Shown in pieces: positions 13,414-13,531 of a DNA stretch of 13,531 nt (position 1 is its first letter; each line of letters begins with the position of its first letter). Position numbers and translations under genes: made by a program. The notes beneath the pieces were generated by a model that was not told the DNA's origin, made no database searches, and saw nothing but the letters and a program-made list of their open reading frames with translations. The stretch is from the NCBI GenBank assembly GCA_031279925.1, contig JAITHQ010000224.1, positions 1 to 13,531 on the forward strand, written 5' to 3'. Source of the stretch: Treponema sp. GTDB lineage: Bacteria > Spirochaetota > Spirochaetia > Treponematales > Breznakiellaceae.

Positions 13414-13452
13414 GAGGCTGTTGCAAAACTTCAGTTTTGCAACAGCAACCTC
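13414..13452. repeat. Strong hairpin of the GCTGTTGCAAAACT family
   Basis: GCTGTTGCAAAACT (13417-13430) and AGTTTTGCAACAGC (13433-13446) are perfect 14-base inverted copies around TC. GAGG (13414-13417) and CCTC (13449-13452) add pairs beyond a bulge of a few bases. No T-tract follows. It is the first of three consecutive hairpins reaching the window's right edge. Confidence 0.75.
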
Positions 13453-13460
13453 TTAAAAAT

Positions 13461-13494
13461 GCATGTTTCGTAAGGCTTTAGCCTGAGAAACTGC
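13461..13494. repeat. Second hairpin of the right-edge array
   Basis: AGGCT (13473-13477) and AGCCT (13480-13484) form the inner stem. GTTTC (13465-13469) and GAAAC (13487-13491) form a middle stem, and GCA (13461-13463) and TGC (13492-13494) close the base with one bulged T. It sits between the two TGCAAAA-type hairpins. Confidence 0.5.
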
Positions 13495-13498
13495 AAGA

Positions 13499-13531
13499 GC
13501 CTGTGCAAAAGTAACCGACTTTTGCAACAGG
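13499..13531. repeat. Third hairpin, GAGCCTGT family, reaching the window edge
   Basis: CCTGTGCAAAAGT (from about 13500) pairs with ACTTTTGCAACAGG, which ends at the last base, around the loop AACCG and with one bulged A. The preceding GAGCCTGT matches the ends of the element at 12002-12130. The element probably continues past the window. Confidence 0.55.

Overview
The window looks like a stretch of chromosome from a spirochete, most likely a Treponema-type organism. The grounds are a ParE of the chlamydia/Bacteroides/spirochete flavour, a relaxed-lipobox lipoprotein, a galactokinase-like/surE/TPR/NHL operon, moderate GC and many small hairpin repeats. This assignment rests on protein character only; no rRNA or other marker gene is present. 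No tRNA, rRNA, CRISPR array, transposase or phage gene was seen.

Left part (1-3734, + strand): about 490 bases of non-coding, hairpin-dense DNA end in a good promoter. That promoter drives a coiled-coil protein gene and, one base after its stop, parE, a DNA topoisomerase IV B subunit with a lysine/alanine-rich tail of about 85 residues at its N terminus.

Middle-left (3870-5973): a DUF3298/RsiV-like lipoprotein gene (- strand) and a class I SAM methyltransferase gene (+ strand) diverge from a 20-base gap. The gap contains the 8-base palindrome AGTATACT, which supplies a TATACT -10 box in both directions. Each ATG starts exactly 6 bases downstream, so both mRNAs may be leaderless. A complete single-domain bacteriohemerythrin gene (- strand) with a strong ribosome binding site converges on the methyltransferase gene.

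Centre (6113-11110, - strand): a tight four-gene operon reads from a TTGAAT-N17-TACAAT promoter through a divergent galactokinase-like GHMP kinase, surE (nucleotidase), a cytoplasmic TPR protein, and a large exported TPR/NHL-propeller/VWA-like protein. The genes overlap by 23, 1 and 4 bases. The kinase has no Leloir-pathway neighbours and an altered sugar-binding signature, so its substrate is open.

Right part (11157-13531, - strand): an FMN-dependent NAD(P)H reductase, an EamA/DMT permease and a small one-helix membrane protein whose 5' end looks frameshifted. They are separated by mobile-looking palindromic elements. The clearest is a 129-base MITE-like element (12002-12130) with terminal inverted repeats and a possible TTA target duplication. 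Its terminal motif resembles hairpins at 13414-13531 that run off the right edge.
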